Shown in pieces: positions 33,688-44,010 of a stretch of DNA of 64,000 nucleotides (position 1 is the first letter of the stretch; each line of letters opens with the position of its first letter). Position numbers and translations under genes: made by a program. Below the pieces are notes generated by a model. The model ran no database searches, was not told the DNA's origin, and saw only the letters and a program-made list of their open reading frames with translations. Source of the DNA: Macrostomum hystrix (taxonomy: Eukaryota > Platyhelminthes > Macrostomidae); NCBI GenBank assembly GCA_950097015.1, contig CATNEN010000029.1:2672001-2736000 (forward strand). The letters run 5' to 3'.

Positions 33688-34320
33688 TTGTATCAGCTAT
33701 CTAACAGCTATCTAACAGCTATCTAACAGCTATCTAACAGCTATCTAACAGCTATCTAACAGCTATCTAACAGCTATCTAACAGCTATCTAACAGCTATC
33801 TAACAGCTATCTAACATCTATCTAACAGCTATTTAACAGCTATCCAACAGCTATCCAACAGCTATCTAACATCTATCTAACAGCTATCTAACATCTATCT
33901 AACAGCTATCTAACAGCTATTTAACAGCTATCCAACAGCTATCTAACATCCATCTAACAGCTATCTAACAGCTATCTAACATCTATCTAACAGCTATCTA
34001 ACAGCTATCTAACATCTATCTAACAGCTATTTAACAGCTATCCAACAGCTATCCAACAGCTATCTAACATCTATCTAACAGCTATCTAACATCTATCTAA
34101 CAGCTATCTAACATCTATCTAACAGCTATCTAACAGCTGTCTAACATTTATCTAACAGCTATCTAACAGCTATTTAACAGCTATCCAACAGCTATTTAAC
34201 ATCTATCCAACAGCTATCTAACATCTATCTAACATCTATCTAACAGCTATCCAACAGCTATCTAACAGTTTTCTAATATCTATCTAATAGTATCTAACAT
34301 AAATCTTACAGCTAAGCCTA
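33688..34320. repeat. 11-bp minisatellite (SK intron 3)
   Basis: About 57 copies of ctatctaacag with cagctatct, catctatct and cagctatcc variants. Confidence 0.92.
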
Positions 34321-34762
34321 ACGTTTATATTGCAAACTAATAATCATAGTAACAGATATAGTTTGTAAACCTTTGACTGCTTATGCAGCCGATGCATTCC
34401 TAATTGTTCACCCCTATCAAAGATCTCGTAGATAAAAAAGTGCTTAACAAGTGAAATCCTAACACAAAGACGCGCAGCATAAGAGAAATACATATGAAAC
34501 AATGCAATCCGGCCAATATAGATTTATGATATGTATATCTGCATACAAGTAACAATGATAAATGACCAGTATAGGTTCATTCCATTGCTTTTCAGTGGAG
34601 TGTGACCAGCCCACTGTGTTTTAGACTGTACACAATTTAACTTCTTTCGCAATGGGAAATACTGGATATACGGATTGTTTATCACTATCTGCATGGTTCG
34701 TTACTTATCCCTATATCCGTGCGAAAATCTCCAACTAACCTCTGTGGCAACCGAGTGCTTGC

Positions 34763-35714
34763 AGGCATCCAGAATCCTCTGGAACTTCAGCTGGTCGCAG
34801 TTGTAGAATCCTCTGGAACTTCAGCTGATCACAGTTGTAGAATCCTCTGGAACTTCAGCTGGTCACAGTTGTAGAATCCTCTGGAACTTCAGCTGGTCAC
34901 AGATGTAGAATCCTCTGGAACTTCAGCTGGTCACAGTTGTAGAATCCTCTGGAACTTCAGCTGGTCACAGTTGTAGAATCCTCTGGAACTTCAGCTGGTC
35001 ACAGTTGTAGAATCCTCTGGAACTTCAGCTGGTCACAGTTGTAGAATCCTCTGGAACTTCAGCTGGTCACAGTTGTAGAATCCTCTGGAACTTCAGCTGG
35101 TCACAGTTGTAGAATCCTCTGGAACTTCAGCTGGTCACAGTTGTAGAATCCTCTGGAACTTCAGCTGGTCACAGTTGTAGAATCCTCTGGAACTTCAGCT
35201 GGTCACAGTTGTAGAATCCTCTGGAACTTCAGCTGGTCACAGTTGTAGAATCCTCTGGAACTTCAGCTGGTCACAGTTGTAGAATCCTCTGGAACTTCAG
35301 CTGGTCACAGTTGTAGAATCCTCTGGAACTTCAGCTGGTCACAGTTGTAGAATCCTCTGGAACTTCAGCTGGTCACAGTTGTAGAATCCTCTGGAACTTC
35401 AGCTGGTCACAGTTGTAGAATCCTCTGGAACTTCAGCTGGTCACAGTTGTAGAATCCTCTGGAACTTCAGCTGGTCACAGTTGTAGAATCCTCTGGAACT
35501 TCAGCTGGTCACAGTTGTAGAATCCTCTGGAACTTCAGCTGGTCACAGTTGTAGAATCCTCTGGAACTTCAGCTGGTCACAGTTGTAGAATCCTCTGGAA
35601 CTTCAGCTGGTCACAGTTGTAGAATCCTCTGGAACTTCAGCTGGTCACAGTTGTAGAATCCTCTGGAACTTCAGCTGGTCACAGTTGTAGAATCCTCTGG
35701 AACTTCAGCTGGTC
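34763..35714. repeat. 34-bp minisatellite (SK intron 3)
   Basis: About 28 nearly identical copies, each containing gtagaatcctctggaacttc then agctggtcacagtt. Homogeneity is high: only the first few and the last copy diverge, which implies recent expansion or conversion. Confidence 0.93.
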
Positions 35715-35855
35715 AAAATCCTTTAATCCCCTGGAACTTCAGTGCCTCATTGTTTTCTAATTGATTTTGCTTAATTGAGTTAAAATATCGGTTTATTAAG
35801 TAAGAAATTAAGCGACTTAAATTGCATTATTCGCCCCACATTTTCCAAATTGCAG

Positions 35856-35966
35856 GGCTCCTGCTGCACCGCCCTGGTGGTGGCTGTGTTCGCCAGAAAG
35901 CTGGAACTCACGAGAGCCGAGAAGCACGTGCACAACTTCATGATGGATACGGCGCTTACAAAGCGG
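35856..35966 (+). CDS. KCNN: SK channel exon 4 of 8 (end of S6, start of calmodulin-binding domain)
   Basis: Acceptor attgcag|ggc, donor cgg|gttagt, 37 codons. It reads [20 protein letters not shown] then [17 protein letters not shown], the most conserved SK signature after the pore. Confidence 0.92.
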
Positions 35967-36044
35967 GTTAGTGCACTTTTTTACTTCTGTGATCTCATCC
36001 TCAAATTAGTTTTCAAATCGGGAATCGAAATGTGGAATTTTAGT

Positions 36045-36515
36045 CTAATCAGATTATTTATTGAGCTTCTCAGCATGTTCCTAATTGCACTCTTAACCGG
36101 AATTCCTAATTGTACTTTTAACTAGAATTCATAATTGTACATTTAACTATAATTCCTAATTGTACTTTTAACTATAATTCCTAATTGTACTTTTAACTAT
36201 AATTCCTAATTGTACTTTTAACTATAATTCCTAATTGTACTTTTAACTATAATTCCTAATTGTACTTTTAACTAGAATTCCTAATTGTACTTTTAACTAG
36301 AATTCCTAATTGTACTTTTAACTAGAATTCCTAATTGTACTTTTAACTATAATTCCTAATTGTACTTTTAACTAGAATTCCTAATTGTACTTTTAACTAT
36401 AATTCCTAATTGTACTTTTAACTAGAATTCCTAATTGTACTTTTAACTATAATTCCTAATTGTACTTTTAACTAGAATTCCTAATTGTACTTTTAACCAG
36501 AGTTCCTAATTTTGT
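36045..36515. repeat. 25-bp minisatellite (SK intron 4)
   Basis: About 18 copies of a unit starting aattcctaattgtactttta, alternating actag and actat ends. The array begins about 80 bp after the exon 4 donor. Confidence 0.92.
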
Positions 36516-37335
36516 GGAATAATATGGAATCCAACTTTGATTTCTAATTGTATTTGTCATTAGTATAATTCCTATCTGATTCTAAATTAGCGTTAAAATT
36601 AAAGTTTTACGAAGTAGTTCAAAAGTAGTAACTGATGAAAGGGATTCTCGATGTCCCATTTTCCCCTAATTAGGACTTTTAGTCGTCAGCTTCAGCGTCA
36701 GCTTCTTGGAGCTTCTTCTTGTGACTTTGCTCTGACAAGATCCAATCGAACTCTTAGCTGGACATCCGAAGTGCTTCCGCGTGACACTTTAAAATAAGAA
36801 TTTCTGTTACACTTACTCGGTCAGTGGGACAAGGAGGAGGGGATAAGCATTAAGTGGAGAGATCGAGGGATCAGCAGCTTCCTGCCGTAACTAACCGGCT
36901 TAATATCGGACACACGTGAAACCACACCATACACTCATTGATCCTCCACTATCTAAGATAATCGACATGTGCTCATCGAATGTCCCGTCTGCTCAGAGAC
37001 TAAAGACGATTAGAAGCGGGATTAATGGCGGCTGTCTGTGCTTCGATTGTTACATCTGGCGAACGATTCTTACAACTTGAAGTGGTCTTGCACATTTATT
37101 CTGTATCAGTGCCTTAGCTTTATCGGATTGAAATGTGCCCTCTAGAGCTTCGGCATTATGGAGTTCCCAAATAGGAAGAAATATGGCTAGCTGGATATAA
37201 GATCCCAAATCCCATTTGGACTTGGTGGATCGTGACGTGCGCCAGTTTTATCTGGGCTTTGCCGGCCTCTTCGAGACTTATCGCCTAAAGAGTCCAATGT
37301 GAATGACTATGAGCACATTCTGAATTATTCATTTA

Positions 37336-38140
37336 GCAGTAGTAGTAGTAGCAGTAGTATCGCTATTGTCAATCTAAATGATAATTCGGACATTCAAAAC
37401 GATAATGTCTGTGGTCTCATGCTATCGGATGGGTCTGCCGCGCGCAGCTCACCTATTCAGCCATAGAGTTATGGACATTCAAAATGAGAAAGCGGCAATC
37501 AAAACGAGAATTGGGAAGGCAAAACAATCGGGCTTTGCTCCAGCTTGTTCTGAAGGCAGGCCTTCATCTCCTCGTACACTTTGCATTTGCTCTCCTTTTT
37601 GCCACCTCTTGGTAACGCCTGAACCCTTCCATCCTGCGTATATGCTTGCATAATTCTATACCCAGTTGCAATCGGCACTTGCAGGATGGGTGCTGCGGCT
37701 TTTAGTGTCGCCCCTTGCTCTATAATAGCAGACCAGACACCGAGCGTTGCCTGTCCACTGAGGATATTGGTGGGGCATTTGAAAAACAACAACAATAAAT
37801 AGCAAACAAAGAATCGAGAGAAAACCAAACAAACCAAACAGAGATCAAGGCAAGGGGAGTTTTTCAGCTTTCCCTTCCGAGTTTTATCATTTTGGTTGTC
37901 TCTAGTCTATGGTCGAAAGGGTGAATTTTCTTCTGAGTGTCTGAACTCATTCTCGTTTTGAATGCCCCTTTCTCGTTTTGGCTTTCCAAACGTCTATGTT
38001 CTCTAGCGGCGAGGTTTACTTAGATGATAGTTAATAAATAGCCATTATCGTTTTGAATGTCTAAACTATCATTTAGATTGAGCAAACCAATAGTAGTAGT
38101 AGAAATAGTAGCAGTATTAGTAGTAGTAGTAAGTAGTATT
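37336..38140. mobile_element. Non-autonomous DNA transposon with long subterminal inverted repeats (SK intron 4)
   Basis: The block caatctaaatgata...gacattcaaaacgataatg at about 37370-37408 recurs inverted at 38045-38085. Subterminal cattcaaaacgaga-type repeats (37470-37515) recur inverted near 37940-37985. (TAG)n runs sit at both outer edges. Inside lies a helix-turn-helix frame but no catalytic domain. Confidence 0.65.
37499..37837 (-). pseudogene. Truncated transposase N-terminus (helix-turn-helix only)
   Basis: The 112-codon minus frame contains GVWSAIIEQGATLKAAAPIL then QVPIATGYRIMQAYTQDGRV and LPRGGKKESKCKVYEEMKAC, the layout of an HTH DNA-binding domain with the basic RGG hinge seen at the start of Tc1/mariner-type transposases. 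The following DDE domain is absent. It lies between the inverted repeats of the element and probably represents a deletion derivative. Confidence 0.5.
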
Positions 38141-38597
38141 AAAGGAAGAAAATAGATGGGAAGAATACTGATGCGACAGAAGAAGCACTTATATTTTCTT
38201 TGCATTCTTGTCGCATTAAAGATCTCTCTTCTCTATCTCATTCTCTAAGCGCAAATTGTTTCGCATAGATTTTTTTCCATTAAATTAGATCCCTTGGCAA
38301 AAGTATTCCAATTAGGATGGGAGCCTCTATCCGCGGCCCGATCTCGAGCAAAACTATGCAGCCTACTCGATATGTGCCTTTGTAACCAGCCTTCTCTCCT
38401 GGCCAATTTAGCTTTCGCATCTCGGCTCCGACCTTCTTCGTCTTAGTCTTAAACCGCCCAGCGCCCACCTAGAACAGAGCGTGACACGTCAAAAAATCTG
38501 GATTTAGACATGCGGGATCACTTTGGTGCGGACTCAGTCGAGGGAGGAGCAAAATTGGGAATCGGTAATGAGAAACCTTTGAGTCGACCAATTTCAG

Positions 38598-38725
38598 TTG
38601 AAGAATTCAGCCGCGAATGTACTGCGAGAGACCTGGCTGATCTACAAGTACACCAAACTGGTGAAACGGGTTAATCCTGGCAAGGTGCGAACTCACCAGA
38701 GAAAGTTCCTGCAGGCCATTCACAG
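38598..38725 (+). CDS. KCNN: SK channel exon 5 of 8 (calmodulin-binding domain)
   Basis: Acceptor atttcag|ttg, donor cacag|gttagc, 128 nt, ends in phase 2. [20 protein letters not shown] and [14 protein letters not shown] are the calmodulin-binding helices of SK channels, where resident calmodulin senses Ca2+. Confidence 0.92.
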
Positions 38726-38754
38726 GTTAGCGATGCAATGCTGCGCACGCTGTG

Positions 38755-39192
38755 GCATGTACTCAGTTGTTCACTCTCTCAGAACTGTACTCAATTGTTC
38801 ACTCTCTCAGAAATGTACTCAGTTGTTCACTCTCTCAGAACTGTACTCAATTGTTCACTCTCTCAGAAATGTACTCAGTTGTTCACTCTCTCAGAACTGT
38901 ACTCAGTTGTTCACTCTCTCAAAACTGTACTCAGTTGTTCACTCTCTCAGAACTGTACTCATTTGTTCACTCTCTCAGAACTGTACTCATTTGTTCACTC
39001 TCTCAAAACTGTACTCAGTTGTTCACTCTCTCAAAACTGTACTCAGTTGTTCACTCTCTCAAAACTGTACTCAGTTGTTCACTTAGTTGTTCACTCTGTT
39101 TTTCACTGAGTTTTTCACTGAATTGTTCACTCAGTTGTTTGCTCAGTTGTTCACTCAGCTTTTCACTCAGTTGTTCACTCAGTTGTTCACTC
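38755..39192. repeat. 28-bp minisatellite with diverged tail (SK intron 5)
   Basis: About 12 copies of a unit made of tgtactcagttgttcactct plus ctcagaac (38757-39085), then short gttgttcactcag repeats to 39192. It fills almost all of the 489-bp intron. Confidence 0.92.
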
Positions 39193-39214
39193 CGTTTTTT
39201 AATTATTTTTTCAG

Positions 39215-39284
39215 TCTTCGAAAAGTGAAGCGAGACCAGCGCAAGCTCACGGACAATGCGAACTCAATCGTGGACTTGGCCAAA
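39215..39284 (+). CDS. KCNN: SK channel exon 6 of 8
   Basis: Acceptor ttttcag|tct, donor aaa|gtgagg, 70 nt, restores phase 0. It encodes SLRKVKRDQRKLTDNANSIV then DLAK, which aligns with the end of the calmodulin-binding domain and the start of the C-terminal coiled coil. Confidence 0.9.
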
Positions 39285-39451
39285 GTGAGGGCAAATTCTG
39301 GGATTTGTCTTGTTTGAAATTTTGCTTCAGAAGAGACTTAAGTGCACTAATCGGCTTGTTTTGCATCTTCAACTATGATTTAAGCTTTAACCATTATTTC
39401 CCATATTACTAGTTTCTGATTGACACATGTCACCGTCGCGTTCTACCGACT

Positions 39452-40050
39452 CAGCTCACAGACACATCTCACCGACACATCTCACAGACAGATCTCACCG
39501 ACACATCTCACCGACACATCACACCGACATATCTCACCGACACATCACACCGACACATCTCACAGACAGATCTCACCGACACATCTCACAGACAGATCTC
39601 ACCGACACATCTCACCGACACATCTCACAGACAGATCTCACCGACACATCTCACAGACACATCACACCGACACATCACACCGACACATCTCATCGACACA
39701 TCTCACCGACACATCTCACAGACAGATCTCACCGACACATCTCACCGACACATCTCACCGACACATCTCACCGACACATCTCACCGACACATCTCACCGA
39801 CACATCTCACCGACACATCTCACCGACACATCTCACCGACACATCACACCGACACATCACACCGACACATCTCACCGACACATCTCACCGACACATCTTA
39901 CCGACACATCTCACAGACAGATCTCACCGACACATCTCACCGACACATCTCACCGACATATCTCAACGGCACATCTCACTGACACATCTCACCGACATAT
40001 CTCAACGGCACATCTCACTGACACATCTCACCAACCTGTCTCACTGACAT
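39452..40050. repeat. 13-bp minisatellite (SK intron 6)
   Basis: About 46 copies of cgacacatctcac with cagacagatctcac and catcacac variants. His/Thr/Ser frames here are repeat artefacts. Confidence 0.92.
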
Positions 40051-40743
40051 CTTACTGATGACAACCCTAGTCAAAGCTTCTCATTAGCAAATCTATTTAC
40101 GTCGGAAAAACTAATTTGTAGTGAATTACTTATTAATCGCCTGTACACCTACCTTTAGTTACCTACGAGTATTTACGCTCTATATGAACTCCCTCTAGTA
40201 CGCCGGCATTTTGGCGCTAATTTGAAATCGCAATTTCAACGCCCCTCGTCAGGACAGTCGAAATCCTTTTGCTAGGTCGTCGGCTGCGTCATTTGACGCA
40301 TCAATAATTACTTTCTGTCAGGTATCGTATTGCTTGAATGAACATATTCTAAAATGCTTAAAAAATTAGCGACTAGTCACAGTGCTTATAGTCTCTTTTC
40401 GAAATTTATTTTTTGTTAAAAATGCATTCGTTTACAGTAGAATAAAACTAACTTAATACTTCTAAGTTACAGTTCAATGCGTCCATGAGTGAGACGCGAT
40501 TTGTTTTAAAATGCGCAGGTTTTTAACGTCTAAAATTTACAGACTTAAATAGCTGACGAAGAGTTTGTGTCATAGTTGCTCGCCGTTTACCTTAGCGAAA
40601 TTACTTGTGCGCGACGCAACTATGAGAAAATTTCTTTTCCATGTCTCGATTTGTGATCCTAGACAGGAATTGTGATTTTTTGATAAATGTCCTAACTGAC
40701 AACTAAACCTAATTTGACAAATAAAATCTAAACCCACACACAG

Positions 40744-40845
40744 ACACAGTCGGACATCTTCACCGTCGTGCAGGCCAGTCACCAGGAATTGGAATGCTTC
40801 AGGCAGAGAATGGAAAAAGTTGAAGACTTCCTCATCTCCATGCAG
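40744..40845 (+). CDS. KCNN: SK channel exon 7 of 8 (C-terminal coiled coil)
   Basis: 34 codons in phase 0, donor cag|gtgagt. Two in-frame acceptors lie 6 bp apart (40743 and 40749). The upstream one gives TQSDIFTVVQASHQELECFR, whose TQ aligns with the MQ of vertebrate SK; the downstream one would drop two residues. The heptad-like segment QRMEKVEDFLISMQ is the tetramerising coiled coil. Confidence 0.82.
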
Positions 40846-40871
40846 GTGAGTTGCAGCAGCTCAATTGGAAA

Positions 40872-41485
40872 ATTCCACAATCCTAAAACTTCACCCACCC
40901 GGAATTCCACAACCCAAAACCTTCGCCCACCCCTAATTCCACAACCCCATAACTTCATCCACACCGAATTCCACAACCCCATAACTTCACCCACCCCGAA
41001 TACCTTCACCCACCCCAAATTCCACAACCCAAAACCTTCACCCACCCTTAATTCCACAACCCAAAACCTTCACCCACCCCTAATTCCACAACCCCATAAC
41101 TTCACCCACCCCGAATTCCACAATCCAAAACCTTCACCCACACCGAATTCCACAACCCCATAACTTCACCCACACCGAATTCCACAACCCCATAACTTCA
41201 CCCACCCCGAATTCCGCAATCCAAAACCTTCACCCACCCCAAATTCCACAACCCAAAACCTTCACCCACCTAATTCCACAACCCAAAACCTTCACCCACC
41301 CCTAATTTCACAACCCAAAACCTTCACCCACCCTTAATTTCACAACCCATAACTTTCACCCACCCTTAACTCCACAACCCAAAACCTTCACCCACCCCAA
41401 ATTTTACTACCCAAAACCTTCACCCACCCCAAATTTTACTACCCAAAACTTTCACCCACCCGGAATTCCACAACCCAAAAACTTT
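40872..41485. repeat. 31-32-bp C-rich minisatellite (SK intron 7)
   Basis: About 19 copies containing ttccacaacccaaaacctt and cacccacccc. Copies are moderately diverged. Confidence 0.9.
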
Positions 41486-42169
41486 ACTAACTTACCGCTA
41501 ATAGTTAATTAATATTTATGCGATTTGCAACTGTATAATAATGTTGCGACAAGACTTTCAGAGCGGTAGCTGAGGGGCTTAGTCCCGTCTGGTTCCCCGC
41601 AAATCATTATGATAAGCACTTCTTTAACTGGGTGTAGCATCCAGAAAGTCTAGAATGTGAAATCGGCATGCATGCTAAATGTCAAACACATACATATGTG
41701 TAGTTCGTACAGGCGCGCATCATTTTACAATCACCAAGCATAACATGTTGGCGGACAAGCAGCTTATACACAATGCCTTGTCATGAAAAGCTGTCAGCTG
41801 TTTTAACTATTTTGGTCAGCAACAATGCAGTGGGGCACGTATCATGAAGCAACTGGTTCATTCCGTTAGAATTATTCCATAAGTCATTCTGTAGATCCGA
41901 GTACAGAGGGCTTTCATACAAGTATTATCTTGTACTCGTATGAGTTAGAATTCTCTGTCCAATAATTCTAACAAGTCAGAGTGTTAAGGCTTTATTTTGG
42001 CAGATTAAACTAGCTTAATTAAGCGCTTCAAAATAAAACAATGCCAATTTTTGAAAAATATAAATGTCACGTTTTCTACGAAAAAAATTAGGAAAAAAAT
42101 AATACAAGTCTAGTATATCGCTGATATTTCAGTCCATGGATCTAGCAACAAGCACAAATTTTATTTCAT

Positions 42170-42520
42170 TACCACGCCCGAGCCAACCACCTCACTTTCT
42201 AACACACGCTGTACATTCGACTCCTTTACCAACGCCCGAGCCAACCACCTCACTTTCTAACACACGCTGTACATTCGACTCCTTTACCAACGCCCGAGCC
42301 AACCACCTCACTTTCTAACACACGCTGTACATTCGACTCCTTTACCAACGCCCGAGCCAACCACCTCACTTTCTAACACACGCTGTACATTCGACTCCCT
42401 TACCCACGCCCGAGCCAACCACCTCACTTTCTAACACACGCTGTACATTCGACTCCCTTACCCACGCCCGAGCCAACCACCTCACTTTCTAACACACGCT
42501 GTACATTCGAATCCCTTCCC
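42170..42520. repeat. 58-bp minisatellite (SK intron 7)
   Basis: About six copies containing cgcccgagccaaccacctca and cgctgtacattcgactcc. It is related to the 57-bp array at 43.6-44.0 kb. Confidence 0.92.
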
Positions 42521-42558
42521 CTTCCTTTCAAACAATCTCCCTTGATCTCACCTTGCAG

Positions 42559-42708
42559 CAGCAGCTGATTTCTCTGCCAAGGTTAATCCGTGACGGTGCT
42601 GTCACTGTCAGCATTGGCAGCGGCAGCGGCGGCGGCGGTCGAAGGCAGCTGCATCAGCAGCTGACGGGACAATATCTACAGCAGCAGAGGAGCTGCGGAC
42701 CGCCCTAA
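42559..42708 (+). CDS. KCNN: SK channel exon 8 of 8 (C-terminus)
   Basis: Acceptor ccttgcag|cag, 49 codons and a TAA at 42706-42708. It encodes QQLISLPRLIRDGAVTV, a Gly/Ser run, and a Gln-rich tail ending GPP. Vertebrate SK has SLPLLIADTLRQQQQ at the equivalent place, so ISLPRLIRD fits. Confidence 0.85.
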   Translation, partial: QQLISLPRLIRDGAVTVSIGSGSGGGGRRQLHQQLTGQYLQQQRSCGPP

Positions 42709-43600
42709 AACTTTTCTAGCTCCAAAAAGCCATTTGCCTACCCTTTTTCAATTTTTTACTATATTATTATCTTTTTAAAAGGACTAAGCCAAAAAATGAT
42801 GAAAAGCAAAATATAAAGAATTCGAGCAATCAACCTTATGAACCAAAATATTCCATCGGCTATTTCGTTCGTACCAACCATCAGAGAATTTAAATTAACC
42901 GGTTTGAGCTGCTTTGATTTGGCTAGGATAAATTGCTTTTTGAGTACACTTGCTCACCTCAGCTCCCCTCGTGATAATGTCTACTTGCCCAGCCAACGAA
43001 AGATCACAATTGATTAGCCGCAATCGCACAAACTTTACCTATCAATGAAGACTGAGCACAAGTATTGTATGAGATGCAAGTAATTTTTGTTATCTTGACT
43101 AATCTTGTTAATTGACTTCGTTTAACCCTCCGCAACTAATACTTTTTTGCCTCCAGCCAATGCGCTCGCATATATTACGCAATCATCCACACAATCACTT
43201 GCATCTTAGCTAATCATGGTCATGGTAACTAATCGGATGTACTTTTTGCTCATTATGCACCTTATTTAAAACCATTTGCAATCCACAACGCTATTTTTCT
43301 GTTTCTACTCTTCGGGGTCCTTATCCGACAAGGACCATTTCTCGTGCAATTCGTGGCGTTGTTCATTGTGAAGGATCAACGGAAGAAATTTGGTTTTCTT
43401 AGAATTTCCTTAGAAATGGGAATAATGTACTTTGACAGCTTGAAATCGTGTTAAAGTTAAATACTTACTCTTATTCTTTATTTTTAAGACAATACTATTT
43501 TCCCCTCCACATTTAACCACGCCAAGGTCTTCTTTTCTAGCTCATTAGGACTATATGATGTACGGTGAATTGACTCTCTAACCCGCACCCATCCTGCTTC
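42709..43600. other. SK 3' flank and intergenic DNA
   Basis: Only an AATATA near 42810 could serve as a poly(A) signal. No other gene is visible. Confidence 0.4.
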
Positions 43601-44010
43601 CTTCCCCACAATGTACATTCGACTATTACCCGCGCCAAACTCGTCCATATTCTTACTTCCACGCGATGTACATTCGGCTCTCTTACCCGCGCCAAACTCG
43701 TCCACCTTCTTACTTCCACGCGATGTACATTCGGCTCTCTTTCCCACGCCTAACTTAACCCCTTCTTACTTCCACGCGATGTACATTCGGCTCTCTTTCC
43801 CACGCCTAACTTAACCCCTTCTTACTTCCACGCGATGTACATTCGGCTCTCTTACCCGCGCCAAACTCATCCACCTTCTTACTTCCACGCGATGTACATT
43901 CGGCTCTCTTTCCAACGACTAACTTAAAACCTTACTTCCAGGCGATATACATTCGGCTCTCTTACCCACGCCTAACTTAAAACCCTTCTTACTTCCACGC
44001 GATGTACGCT
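43600..44010. repeat. 57-bp minisatellite
   Basis: About seven copies beginning gatgtacattcggctctctt, with cttcttacttccacgc at the end. It shares the tgtacattcg-ctc-cttaccc-cgcc skeleton with the 58-bp array in SK intron 7. Confidence 0.9.

Noticed and set aside
38598..39228. Frames of 123-162 codons running from SK exon 5 into the intron
   Set aside because: They read through the splice donor into the 28-bp array; the exon ends at 38725.
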